A stretch of 64,000 nucleotides of DNA, taken from Ostreococcus mediterraneus (taxonomy: Eukaryota > Chlorophyta > Mamiellophyceae > Mamiellales > Bathycoccaceae). Made by a program: the position numbers and the translations under genes. How positions within the stretch are numbered: position 1 is the first letter of the stretch; each line of letters begins with the position of its first letter. The notes beneath the pieces are model-generated. The model worked only from the letters and a program-made list of their open reading frames with translations. It did not search any database and was not told the DNA's origin. The stretch spans positions 358,167-422,166 of the forward strand of contig WMKK01000013.1 in assembly GCA_012295225.1 (NCBI GenBank), given 5' to 3'. Shown here piece by piece: positions 37,861-46,109 of this stretch.

Positions 37861-39131
37861 ATGGCGCGTCACACCATGGCGTTCTCCACCTCTCGCGCCG
37901 TCGTCGGCACCGCGCTCGCGCGCGATGCGCGCGTAAAAGTGCGCACATCGCGTCCGCGCGCGCGCATCGCGACGACGTCCGCGCTCGGCGACACGCTTCC
38001 GGTGTATTTGGCGCGCGAAAGCGCGCGAGGCCACATCGATGGCGAGCTCGCCGTCGCTTTAAACTCCGTCGCCGTCGCGTGTAAGCGCGTTCGCGCGCTC
38101 GTGGCGTCGGCGCCGCTTGCGGGGAACACTGGCACGCTCGGGAGCTCGAACGCGTCGGGGGATGAGCAGAAGAAGCTGGATGTTTTGGCGAATGATGTGT
38201 TTGTGGCTGAAATTTCATCGTGCGGACGGGCGGGCATCATCGTGACGGAGGAGGAGGATACGCCGATCGCGGTGGAGTCCGTGGGTGGAGAGTACATCGT
38301 TACGTTTGATCCCATCGATGGATCGTCGAACATCGACGCGTGCGTGACGACTGGAAGGTGCGTAAAGTCTCGCGTTTGACGCGAACGCCAAGCGGATAAA
38401 GTTGTTTCGTAGTCTTCTTCATTTCAGCGACTGACTGACGCGGTATCGATTGTGGTCTCTCTCGCGAGCGCAGTATTTTTGGCGTGTATTCCCCTGGTGA
38501 ATGTCGCGTTGATGACACCGACACTGTGGAGAGTGCGGTTGAAAAGTGCCTCGTAAATACGCGCCAAAGCGGCGAACAGCTCGTCGCCGCAGGGTACTGC
38601 ATGTTCTCGTCGTCGTGCGTGTTTATGCTTACGACGGGACAAGGCGTGTATCAGTTCGACTTCGACCCAGACGTGGGCGAGTTTGTGATGTCTAAAGAAC
38701 GCGTCATGGTTCCCGACGGAGATAAGATGCAACGCATTTATTCGGGCAACAACGGCAACGTAAATCTGTGGGCGCCCGAGCTTAAAGCGTACGTCTCGTA
38801 TTTGCAAGCCGGCGGNAAGGATGGCGGNAAGCCTTTCTCGTATCGTTACATCGGCGCTTTAATTGGCGACGCGCATCGCACATTATTATACGGCGGCTTG
38901 TGGCTCTACCCGCCCGATGCAAACGCGAAAGAGGGCAAGGCGAGATTGTTGTACGAAGTCGCGCCCATCGCGTTCATCTTTGAGCAAGCGGGCGGCTTGG
39001 CGACGCACGGTCCGTTGGCCGATAAGCGCGTCATGGAGGTTGTGCCGCAGCACATTCACCAAAAGCATCCCATGTTTGTCGGCTCCAAGTCTATGGTTGA
39101 AGACTTGCAGCGATTTTTAAAGCAAGCGTAG
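37861..39131 (+). CDS. Chloroplast fructose-1,6-bisphosphatase (two exons)
   Basis: Exon 1 (37861-38357, donor GTGCGT) and exon 2 (38474-39131, acceptor GCAG) join to 384 residues. A transit peptide of about 45 residues is followed by the FBPase fold: metal site TFDPIDGSSNID near residue 150, GAGY-like AAGYCMFSSS, and LLYGGLWLYPPDA. The loop after YSPG has Cys176 and Cys191, matching the redox-regulated loop of chloroplast FBPase, so the enzyme belongs to the Calvin cycle. The third loop Cys of land plants is Arg here. Two ambiguous bases (38816 and 38828) fall in GGN codons and are Gly regardless. An ATG at 37876 is an alternative start. Confidence 0.94.
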
Positions 39132-39213
39132 CGCGCCGAGCGCGTTGAGTAGCGATGTGTAATGCGTGTGTTCAAATTTCTCAATTTACCGGTACCGGTA
39201 CAATTGTCTTTTG

Positions 39214-40314
39214 TTAGTTAAAGTCGCTATCTGAATCGTCGTCGTCGTCGTCGTCGTCGTCAGAGGCATCATCGAGCTCCATGGCGTCTTCGTCGTCAGA
39301 ATCTTGTTCGATGTCGTCATCGTCCTCCTCCTCTGAATCGTCGGAATCGATGACGATGGGTTGTTCTTTTTTCGCGCGCTTGGCTGCGGGCGCCGACGCC
39401 GACGACCGGCCGGTCTGGCCAGACGCCACCGCCACGGATGGACGCGCCGAAGCTGTGACCGACTGGCGCATAGGAATCGTCGGGTTTTGCGGCGCTACGG
39501 GCTCGGTGGGCATGAAACTCTCCACTTTACCGCGGACGACGACGGGCGACGCGATTCCGTTGTCGTCCTCGTCCGAATCCTCGTCGACGTCGTCGGCGTC
39601 GCTGTCGTCGGCGTACATTTTCTTCCGCGCCACCGTCGCCGCTTGACGCCGAGGTCGACGTCCACCATTCTCCTTAGTGTTCGTGTCTGCTTTGTCAGCC
39701 ATCTTAGCAGCCTTTGTTGGCGTGGCGACTGCCGCCGTTGTCCCCGCGCCAGTCGTCTTTGTCCCCGCGCCCGCCGCGACGGAGCTCTCCCAATCCACCT
39801 CGGGCTCTCCCGACAAATCACCCAACTCCGCAGGCAACGCCAACGGCTTCTCCTCTGGGTTCGCCTCCTTCGTCCCCACCCAAAACCAACTCGAAAACAC
39901 AATCACATTATCAAACCATTCCTCCATGTTCATCCTATCCTTTGATTTTGCGTTCAACGTAAAGTATCGCGTCGTCTTCGGCCGAACGATGGTTCCCAAC
40001 AATTTCAATCGCCCATTGGGAAAATCTAAGTACACCACCGGTTCTTGAGTATGCATTTCTCGCATCTCGCCCAATCGACCCTCTTTCAACGCGCTGAGCT
40101 GGCCCGGGAACACCATGGCGTATCGATTTTTCCTCGCCGCGCTCTTCTTGTATATATCCTTCCCGTCGCGTTTAAGCAACACCTCGGATGCATCGAGCTC
40201 GTACTCGGACGTCCCAGGGCGCGTGCCCGATATCAACCTCGTTCGAATTGCATGTTCCAGCGCGCGCTGAGCGCTGATATTCTCCACCGCCGCCTCCGCC
40301 GCCGGCGCTTTCAT
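39214..40314 (-). CDS. RHL1: RHL1-like DNA topoisomerase VI accessory protein
   Basis: A 366-residue protein. The conserved region at about residues 40-165 reads LLKRDGKDIYKKSAARKNRYAMVFPGQL, PVVYLDFPNGRLKLLGTIV and FDNVIVFSSWFWVGTKEANPEE, matching plant ROOT HAIRLESS 1. The remainder is acidic, Ser-rich and ends in a poly-Asp tract (coded by a GAC/GTC trinucleotide run at 39238-39260). RHL1 associates with topoisomerase VI and BIN4 in the nucleus and supports endoreduplication in Arabidopsis; the alga's use is unknown. Nuclear location is suggested by KRAKKEQ and RRPRRQ. Start ATG 40314 is 93 bp from the divergent EngB ATG. Confidence 0.85.
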   Translation of the reverse strand: MKAPAAEAAVENISAQRALEHAIRTRLISGTRPGTSEYELDASEVLLKRDGKDIYKKSAARKNRYAMVFPGQLSALKEGRLGEMREMHTQEPVVYLDFPNGRLKLLGTIVRPKTTRYFTLNAKSKDRMNMEEWFDNVIVFSSWFWVGTKEANPEEKPLALPAELGDLSGEPEVDWESSVAAGAGTKTTGAGTTAAVATPTKAAKMADKADTNTKENGGRRPRRQAATVARKKMYADDSDADDVDEDSDEDDNGIASPVVVRGKVESFMPTEPVAPQNPTIPMRQSVTASARPSVAVASGQTGRSSASAPAAKRAKKEQPIVIDSDDSEEEDDDDIEQDSDDEDAMELDDASDDDDDDDDDSDSDFN

Positions 40315-40407
40315 TTCAAATGATTGGTTTTCAAACTGTAGCCTTCAGTCTGTCACCGCAGCTCAACGCGCGCTGTCGCTCGCGCGTTGCGATCTCTCGT
40401 CCCTCGA

Positions 40408-41943
40408 ATGCGTCTGACGCGCGCGTGCAATTCGTTTGCACGCGTTGGCGCGGCGAAACTCGATGCGCGACGCGTCGGCGCGCGCGAGACTGGCGCGGAT
40501 GCGCGCGCGAGTGCGCGCGCTGAGACGCCATTTGTCCGAACGTTCCCACGCGCGCCCACGCGCACCGCGCTCGACGCCAGACGCCCACGCCCACGCCCAC
40601 GCCCGATGCGCGCATCGACCGCGCTCAGTCGAGTGTTTTCGCGCGCGTTCGCGCGGCGCCCCGGGTCGTCGCGCGCGTCACTCGGCGGTGCGCGCGCCGT
40701 CGATGTCTCGGCGGCGCATGGCGGCTCGAGGCGCGGTGCGGTGTGTTCGCGCGGTGTGTTCGCGCGCACGTGCGCGTCCGAGCCGGGACGACGCGCGCTG
40801 GCGAATGGTTGGGTCGATGCTCGAGCGCTGGTGGTGACGAATGCGCGAGGACGGCCGAAGAGCGCGGGGCGTGGGGGCGGCGGGCGCGGGAAGCCGTCGC
40901 GTAAGTTTGACGTGCCGGATGAAGTGCGGGAGTTTAATGACGACACGCCGATGAAGATGAATGTGAAGAAAAAGGAGAAGGTTGTGAAGGTGCCAAAGGC
41001 GGAGGTTACTGAGCAAGAGCGCGTGATGTTGAGCGCGGCGAGTGGGTTCGAGGATTACGACGACGGCGCGTACGGGGACGGCGACGCGGATGAAGATGTC
41101 GCGTTTGAGGACATGGGTACGCGCGAGTTAGAGCTCGCAGATCAAGGGCGTGGGGCGACAGTGAAGAATGTAGAGTTTGTACAGGCGTGTGCGAGCCTGG
41201 CGGGATGTCCGCCGCCGACGTTGCCCGAAATTGCCGTCATAGGTCGCTCAAACGTCGGCAAAAGTTCTCTGGTGAACATGTTGACCAACAGAAAGAGTTT
41301 AGCCAAGACGAGTAAGAATCCAGGGAAGACGCAGACGATTAATCACTATCGCATGACGACGGGTGAAGGAAAGTTTTACTTGGTGGATTTACCCGGATAT
41401 GGATTCGCCAACGCGCCCGAGCACTTGCGCGAGAAGTGGGCTGAATTTACGCGCGAATACCTCACCAAACGCGAGAGTTTAATCACCGTGTTGCTGTTAA
41501 TTGACAGCACGGTCAAACCGCAGCGATTGGATTTAGAATGTCTCGATTGGCTCGGTGAAGCCGGGGTCCCGGTGACGATTGTGTTCACCAAGGTTGACAA
41601 AAAGCGTAAAAAAGGGAGCGGCGGAACGCGCGTAAACCCGCAAGAAAACGTCGAAGAATTTTGCCGGGAAGTGAGCGAGTATTGGGATGAGCTTCCGCCG
41701 ATGTTATACACGTCTGCGGTAAACGCCGAGGGTAAACGCGATGTGTTGAATCACATCGCCACGTTGCGTCAGTTCTTCAAGAAACCGCTCAAGGAGAATA
41801 AATTGGTGCAAGACGCCATCGCAGCCGGCGCTCCCGCGCCGTTGGCAGACGAAGACGACGCAGACGAAGACGCGTTCGATGACGACGACGACGATGAGAT
41901 CGAAACCTTTGACGACGAAGACATTGAAGATGACTGGAATTAA
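40408..41943 (+). CDS. EngB/YihA-type ribosome-associated GTPase, organellar
   Basis: Up to 511 residues from ATG 40408; the frame opens at a TTG and another good start is 40606 (MRASTALSRVF), which gives a cleaner transit peptide. The GTPase domain lies in the C-terminal half: G1 IGRSNVGKSSLVN near residue 281 (from 40408), a TQTINHY G2 region, G3 DLPGYGFA, G4 FTKVDKKRK and G5 TSAV. EngB members help assemble the large ribosomal subunit in bacteria and organelles. A Lys-rich segment and acidic stretches precede the domain, and the tail is acidic (DDDDDDEIE). Organelle targeting is inferred from the leader. Confidence 0.9.
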   Translation: MRLTRACNSFARVGAAKLDARRVGARETGADARASARAETPFVRTFPRAPTRTALDARRPRPRPRPMRASTALSRVFSRAFARRPGSSRASLGGARAVDVSAAHGGSRRGAVCSRGVFARTCASEPGRRALANGWVDARALVVTNARGRPKSAGRGGGGRGKPSRKFDVPDEVREFNDDTPMKMNVKKKEKVVKVPKAEVTEQERVMLSAASGFEDYDDGAYGDGDADEDVAFEDMGTRELELADQGRGATVKNVEFVQACASLAGCPPPTLPEIAVIGRSNVGKSSLVNMLTNRKSLAKTSKNPGKTQTINHYRMTTGEGKFYLVDLPGYGFANAPEHLREKWAEFTREYLTKRESLITVLLLIDSTVKPQRLDLECLDWLGEAGVPVTIVFTKVDKKRKKGSGGTRVNPQENVEEFCREVSEYWDELPPMLYTSAVNAEGKRDVLNHIATLRQFFKKPLKENKLVQDAIAAGAPAPLADEDDADEDAFDDDDDDEIETFDDEDIEDDWN

Positions 41944-42057
41944 AATAAATTTGCATGCGCGCACCGTGTACACGGTCGTACAGGCCTGGCTATTCAGTCT
42001 CATGTATTTACCAACACAAGTGTAATCTCCGACGCGCGAGCCCGCACACCGCGGCGC

Positions 42058-43131
42058 ATGCTCCGAAGTGTCACGCGCATCGCCCGCACCCTCATCCGCA
42101 CACCCGTACCCACATCCGCGCGACACCACGCGCACAGCCGTCGCGTCATGGGCACGCCGTTTTCCCAGTTTGCATTTACTTTTGGTCGCTCGCGCTCGAC
42201 GTCGCCCGAGCTCCCCAAGCGCGGCGCGAGCGCCTCGCGTCGCGCGCGACCGGCGGTGAAAATTGAAGTCGAAGACGACGGTATGAATACATCTGCACCG
42301 TCGACGCCGGCGGCGAAGCGCAAGGCGAGCACGAAGGCGCGCGCAAACGTTCCAGAAGCACCAAACAGAGGAGACGGTCCCGACGGGTGGCGCGAAACGC
42401 TCGCGACGATCAAGACGTTTCGCGCACAAGGTCCATCCGCCGCCGTAGACACCATGGGATGCGAGAAGATTGCTGAGCTTCAGGATGGAGAAACGAAAGT
42501 CACGGAGAAGTACAAGAGGTATTTATGCTTGACGAGCGCGATGTTGAGCTCGCAAACGAGAGACGAGATTAATCACGCCGCAATGCGTCGGCTCATCGCG
42601 CATGGATGCACGCCGGAGAATATCTTAGCCACAGATGAAGACACTTTGGACGTGATGTTGAATCCAGTTGGGTTTCATCGGCGGAAATCGCAATATTTAC
42701 GCGCCACGGCGAAGATTTTATTGGACGAGTACGACGGCGACATACCACCGAGCGTGGAAACGTTGTGCGCCTTACCAGGCGTTGGGCCTAAAATGGCGTA
42801 TTTAGTCATGAACGTAGGTTGGGAAAAGCCAACAGGCATTTGCGTCGACGTCCACGTGCATCGCATCACCGAGCGCTTGGGGTGGACGAGCGAGCACGCC
42901 GTCGGCAAGAACGGCTCGCCCAGAAAGAAAACACCCGAGGACACGCGTGCGTCGCTCGAGAGCTGGCTTCCAAAAGAAGAATGGATCGAAATTAACCCTT
43001 TACTCGTCGGATTCGGTCAGCTCACGTGCACGCCTTTACGTCCAAAGTGTGGCGAGTGTCCGCTCGCGTCCACGTGCCCGTCGGCGTTCAAGGAAGCCAC
43101 GCCAGCGAAAAAGCCAAAGACCGAAGTTTAA
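42058..43131 (+). CDS. NTH1: Endonuclease III homologue (NTH1)
   Basis: A 357-residue base-excision repair DNA glycosylase/AP lyase. Helix-hairpin-helix LCALPGVGPKMAYLVMNVGW near residue 240 contains the catalytic Lys, followed by the catalytic Asp in CVDVHVHRITERLG. The iron-sulphur cluster ligands are seen in CTPLRPKCGECPLASTC (spacing Cx6Cx2Cx5C). LCLTSAMLSSQTRDEI marks the start of the fold. The first 65 residues (MLRSVTRIARTLIRT) are strongly basic and amphipathic, fitting mitochondrial or plastid import, with a later in-frame ATG (42148) that could give a nuclear form. It acts on oxidised pyrimidines. Confidence 0.94.
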   Translation: MLRSVTRIARTLIRTPVPTSARHHAHSRRVMGTPFSQFAFTFGRSRSTSPELPKRGASASRRARPAVKIEVEDDGMNTSAPSTPAAKRKASTKARANVPEAPNRGDGPDGWRETLATIKTFRAQGPSAAVDTMGCEKIAELQDGETKVTEKYKRYLCLTSAMLSSQTRDEINHAAMRRLIAHGCTPENILATDEDTLDVMLNPVGFHRRKSQYLRATAKILLDEYDGDIPPSVETLCALPGVGPKMAYLVMNVGWEKPTGICVDVHVHRITERLGWTSEHAVGKNGSPRKKTPEDTRASLESWLPKEEWIEINPLLVGFGQLTCTPLRPKCGECPLASTCPSAFKEATPAKKPKTEV

Positions 43132-43220
43132 ATAGCTTACATCTCTTCGAACCATAGTTTACAACACTAATTTAGTCATCATGTAACACATAACACATAC
43201 CACCGCGCTTCCATCCGTCG

Positions 43221-43571
43221 TCATCCAGTTTTCTGTACGCTCGGCTTTTGCGCCACGAACGCCGCGCGCGGGTGCGTCGGCGTCGGCCTCGCCGTCGCCG
43301 TCGCCGTCACCCTCGCCGCCTCATCGCGCACGCCCGCGCGTGCCACCGCATCGCGCCCATCGCGCCCGTCGTCGTCGTCGTCGAACCGCGCGCCGGTTAA
43401 TCCAACCACATACAAGAGGCCCACCACGCCCAGCGCGAGCGCGCCTACGCGTCGCACCGCCCTGCGCATCGCCGACGGCGGCGGCGGCGGCGACGGCGAC
43501 GACGACGGCGACTCGTCCCCATCCTCGCCGCCGCGTTCGCGCACGCGCCGTTCGTGACGTCGCGCCTGCAT
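43221..43571 (-). CDS. Putative small single-pass membrane protein
   Basis: A 116-residue ORF from ATG 43571 with no recognised family. It has a charged N terminus with a Ser/Pro run, one hydrophobic segment ([17 protein letters not shown]) after RRAVRR, an Asp-rich turn and an Ala/Arg/Thr-rich tail ending [10 protein letters not shown]. The positive-inside pattern and clean TM argue for a real gene, and it fills the gap divergent from CBP20. Low-complexity composition leaves doubt. Confidence 0.42.
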   Translation of the reverse strand: MQARRHERRVRERGGEDGDESPSSSPSPPPPPSAMRRAVRRVGALALGVVGLLYVVGLTGARFDDDDDGRDGRDAVARAGVRDEAARVTATATARPTPTHPRAAFVAQKPSVQKTG

Positions 43572-43657
43572 TCGGTTCGCGCGCCGCGCGTGGCGCGATG
43601 ACGCCGATCGGCACTGCGCGCCTCGCGACCCATCGCCGCCTGCCGCCTTCGCCACCG

Positions 43658-44179
43658 ATGGCGCGCCTCTTTCTCGACCAAGAACCGCTCACGCAGTACA
43701 AGGACCGCGCGTTCGAGGGCTCGATCGAGGAATACCTCGACGCGCTGCGACACAGCGCGACGCTGTACGTCGGAAACGTGAGCTTTTACACCACCGAGGG
43801 GCAAATGCACGCGGCGTTCTCGCAGTGCGGCGCGGTGCGACGCATCGTCATGGGGTTAGACAAAGCGAAGCAGACGCCGTGTGGGTTTGCGTTCGTGGAA
43901 TACCACAACCGCGCCGACGCGGAGGCGTGCGTGAGGTATTTAAACGGGACGAAACTTGACGATCGGGAGATTCGCGTGGATTTCGACTGGGGCTTCGTCG
44001 AGGGTCGCCAGTACGGTCGCGGCAAGTCTGGCGGGCAAGTGCGCGATGAATACCGCACGTACTTTGACGCAGGGCGTGGTGGATACGGTAAGTTGTTGCG
44101 GGATGAGTTAGAGGGCATGAAGGCGCGCGAAGGTGGTGGAGCCGCGCCCGAGGTTGGCGTCAAGCGCGAGCGCGACTGA
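43658..44179 (+). CDS. Nuclear cap-binding protein subunit CBP20
   Basis: A 173-residue protein beginning [21 protein letters not shown], which aligns with the start of CBP20, so the longer upstream frame is ignored. The RRM has RNP2 [12 protein letters not shown] and RNP1 [10 protein letters not shown], followed by [20 protein letters not shown] and [17 protein letters not shown], the C-terminal cap-clamp motif of the family. It binds m7G caps with CBP80 in the nucleus and affects splicing, export and decay. The Tyr residues that stack on the cap (near residues 14 and 37) are present. Single exon. Confidence 0.95.
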   Translation: MARLFLDQEPLTQYKDRAFEGSIEEYLDALRHSATLYVGNVSFYTTEGQMHAAFSQCGAVRRIVMGLDKAKQTPCGFAFVEYHNRADAEACVRYLNGTKLDDREIRVDFDWGFVEGRQYGRGKSGGQVRDEYRTYFDAGRGGYGKLLRDELEGMKAREGGGAAPEVGVKRERD

Positions 44180-44584
44180 TGGCTCCGCGCGTTTATATCC
44201 TAGCATTCGCGTCACGACGCGCGTCCGCGTTCGCGCGTTCGCGCGCAGACGGTTTAGAAAGTGTTGTATTATTCATGCTCACACGATGTAGCCATGATGG
44301 TGGCGCCGCTCGCATCGAGAACTCGGCCGCGCCTCGTACTCGCGTTAGGAACTTGTTTAAAACGTGTGTGACACCACCCGCCACGCGCTGAGCTCCATAG
44401 TCACGCGCGCCGCTGCGCGCCCTCGCACCCCGCGCCGAGCGTCTGCACCGACCCTCGCTTCATCACGCGCGCACACACGCGCGCACGCATCGATAAAAGC
44501 GCCCGGTGACGGCGTTCACGCGCACATTCAAGGCGCAATTCGCGCAATTCTCCAACGGTGGTTTCGCATCTGATCGCCGCATTC
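44180..44584. other. Intergenic region before the pseudokinase
   Basis: 405 bp between two plus-strand genes. No gene, RNA or repeat is recognised; it should contain the CBP20 3' end and the downstream promoter. Confidence 0.4.
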
Positions 44585-45766
44585 ATGGGGTGTTCCGCGT
44601 CGAAACAGCCGCGTTCGCCGTCATCGTCGCCGCCGCCGAGTCGGCATGCGTCGATACGCACGACGGGGTTGGACGACATGTCGTTTCCAGCGCGATTGCT
44701 CGATTCGTATGATGTGTTATCGACGGATTCGTTGGACGCGTACGGTGGCGCGTTTTGCGTGCGAGGCATCGACGGGGACGGAGAGTTCGAGACTGCGAGG
44801 TTATGCGCGGTGAGGAAAGCATCGGTGAAGAGGCTTAGCCGTACAACGATAACGCCTGAACACTTTCAAGCAGAGGCGTACGCGATGGATTTTTTGAATC
44901 ACGAGAATATCGCAAAGGTGCGCGAGAGTTTTATCGACTCGACGGTGAAACCAAACGTGGGGGTGCTCGTGAGAGAACGCGCTGAGGGTGGGAACTTATT
45001 TAATGAATTAGCGAAACGACGCAGGCTTGAAGAGTATGCCGTGCGGAAGATAGCTGTGCAGTTAGCGGGGGCGTTGAAGCATATGAAGGACCACGGAGTG
45101 GTGTGCGGGTCGTTGAATCTCGAGACGATCGGGTACAAGACGGCTGAGAAGGATCAGGTGATGGTGTTGTCGATGCGGAACTCCACAATGATAGGGCAGC
45201 CGGCGGCGTTCACGCAGGAGTATAACGAGTACGATGTAGAGAATGAAATGGGTGAGCTAGAGGTGCGCACGTATCCCGTAGGTGTAGATTTGTCGTACGT
45301 CGCGCCAGAGTTGATGAAACCTGGTAGCCGACGACGGACACCCGCCGCCGACGTATGGGCGTTTGGTGCGGTTTTGTACACTCTTCTCGCGGGCTATACC
45401 CCATTCACAGGCGATGATATTAGCGATGTCGTCGAGGCGATTCGCAAAGGAAATTTCACATCGTTCCAGTATGACTTGGAGACTTGGAACGGCGTGAGCA
45501 AGGCGGCGAGGGACTTAATCGGCGGGTGTTTGCGCGTCAACGTCAAACGACGTTATAGCATTGAACGCATTCTCGAGCACCCATGGATAGTCAAATTTGA
45601 CAACAGTGCTGGGTCCATCAACACGGGCAGCGTGATGGGTCATTCAACCGGGACGTACTCGGAATCTGGCGAGCACTCGATTTCGCACGACGGTTCCGAC
45701 GACTGGGGCAGCGACGAAGAAACGTCGCGCGACGAATTTCGAACACCAACCCCACTCAAGCATTAA
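44585..45766 (+). CDS. CAMK-like pseudokinase with N-myristoylation signal
   Basis: A 393-residue protein from ATG 44585, chosen because it yields MGCSASKQ, a myristoylation (Gly2, Ser6) and palmitoylation (Cys3) signal. The kinase fold is evident: AVRK with Lys78, alpha-C Glu97 in FQAEAYAM, SYVAPELM, DVWAFGAVLYTLLAGYTPF and RRYSIERILEHPW. However, the catalytic loop is VCGSLNLETI where HRDLKPEN is expected, DFG is replaced in LSMRNS, and no glycine-rich loop is seen. So it should lack phosphotransfer activity and act as a membrane-tethered scaffold or regulator, which is inference. The C-terminal tail is Ser-rich and acidic. The closest active relatives are CDPK/CaMK types. Confidence 0.85.
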   Translation: MGCSASKQPRSPSSSPPPSRHASIRTTGLDDMSFPARLLDSYDVLSTDSLDAYGGAFCVRGIDGDGEFETARLCAVRKASVKRLSRTTITPEHFQAEAYAMDFLNHENIAKVRESFIDSTVKPNVGVLVRERAEGGNLFNELAKRRRLEEYAVRKIAVQLAGALKHMKDHGVVCGSLNLETIGYKTAEKDQVMVLSMRNSTMIGQPAAFTQEYNEYDVENEMGELEVRTYPVGVDLSYVAPELMKPGSRRRTPAADVWAFGAVLYTLLAGYTPFTGDDISDVVEAIRKGNFTSFQYDLETWNGVSKAARDLIGGCLRVNVKRRYSIERILEHPWIVKFDNSAGSINTGSVMGHSTGTYSESGEHSISHDGSDDWGSDEETSRDEFRTPTPLKH

Positions 45767-46109
45767 TCGCCTCCGAACACTCGCGTCATCACTCGCGCGC
45801 TCACATGCGCGCTGTCTGTAGTTTTAAGTTGTCATATAGTGCCAAACCAGAGCATCAATCAAACGAGAAACGCGGCGTCCCAACCGACGCGCGAGAGCTC
45901 GACGGCAACCCAAAACCAGCCCCGCTGTGTTCATGCGCCATCTCTCGACGCGCATCACGCGCGCCGCACGCCACTCGCGCGCATTCGACGAAAACACGCG
46001 TGATCACGCGTTCGCGCGCGATTGATCGCATCTGGGTGCGCGTCGTCGACGTAAATCGTCGTGAGCTCGCGTCTCGAGCAGCCGCCGCCGCCAGAAGGAA
46101 CGACGCGCC
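45767..46109. other. Intergenic region upstream of RPA1
   Basis: 343 bp between two plus-strand genes. I see no gene, repeat or RNA; the last part just before the ATG is GCC-rich. It probably holds the RPA1 promoter. Confidence 0.4.
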
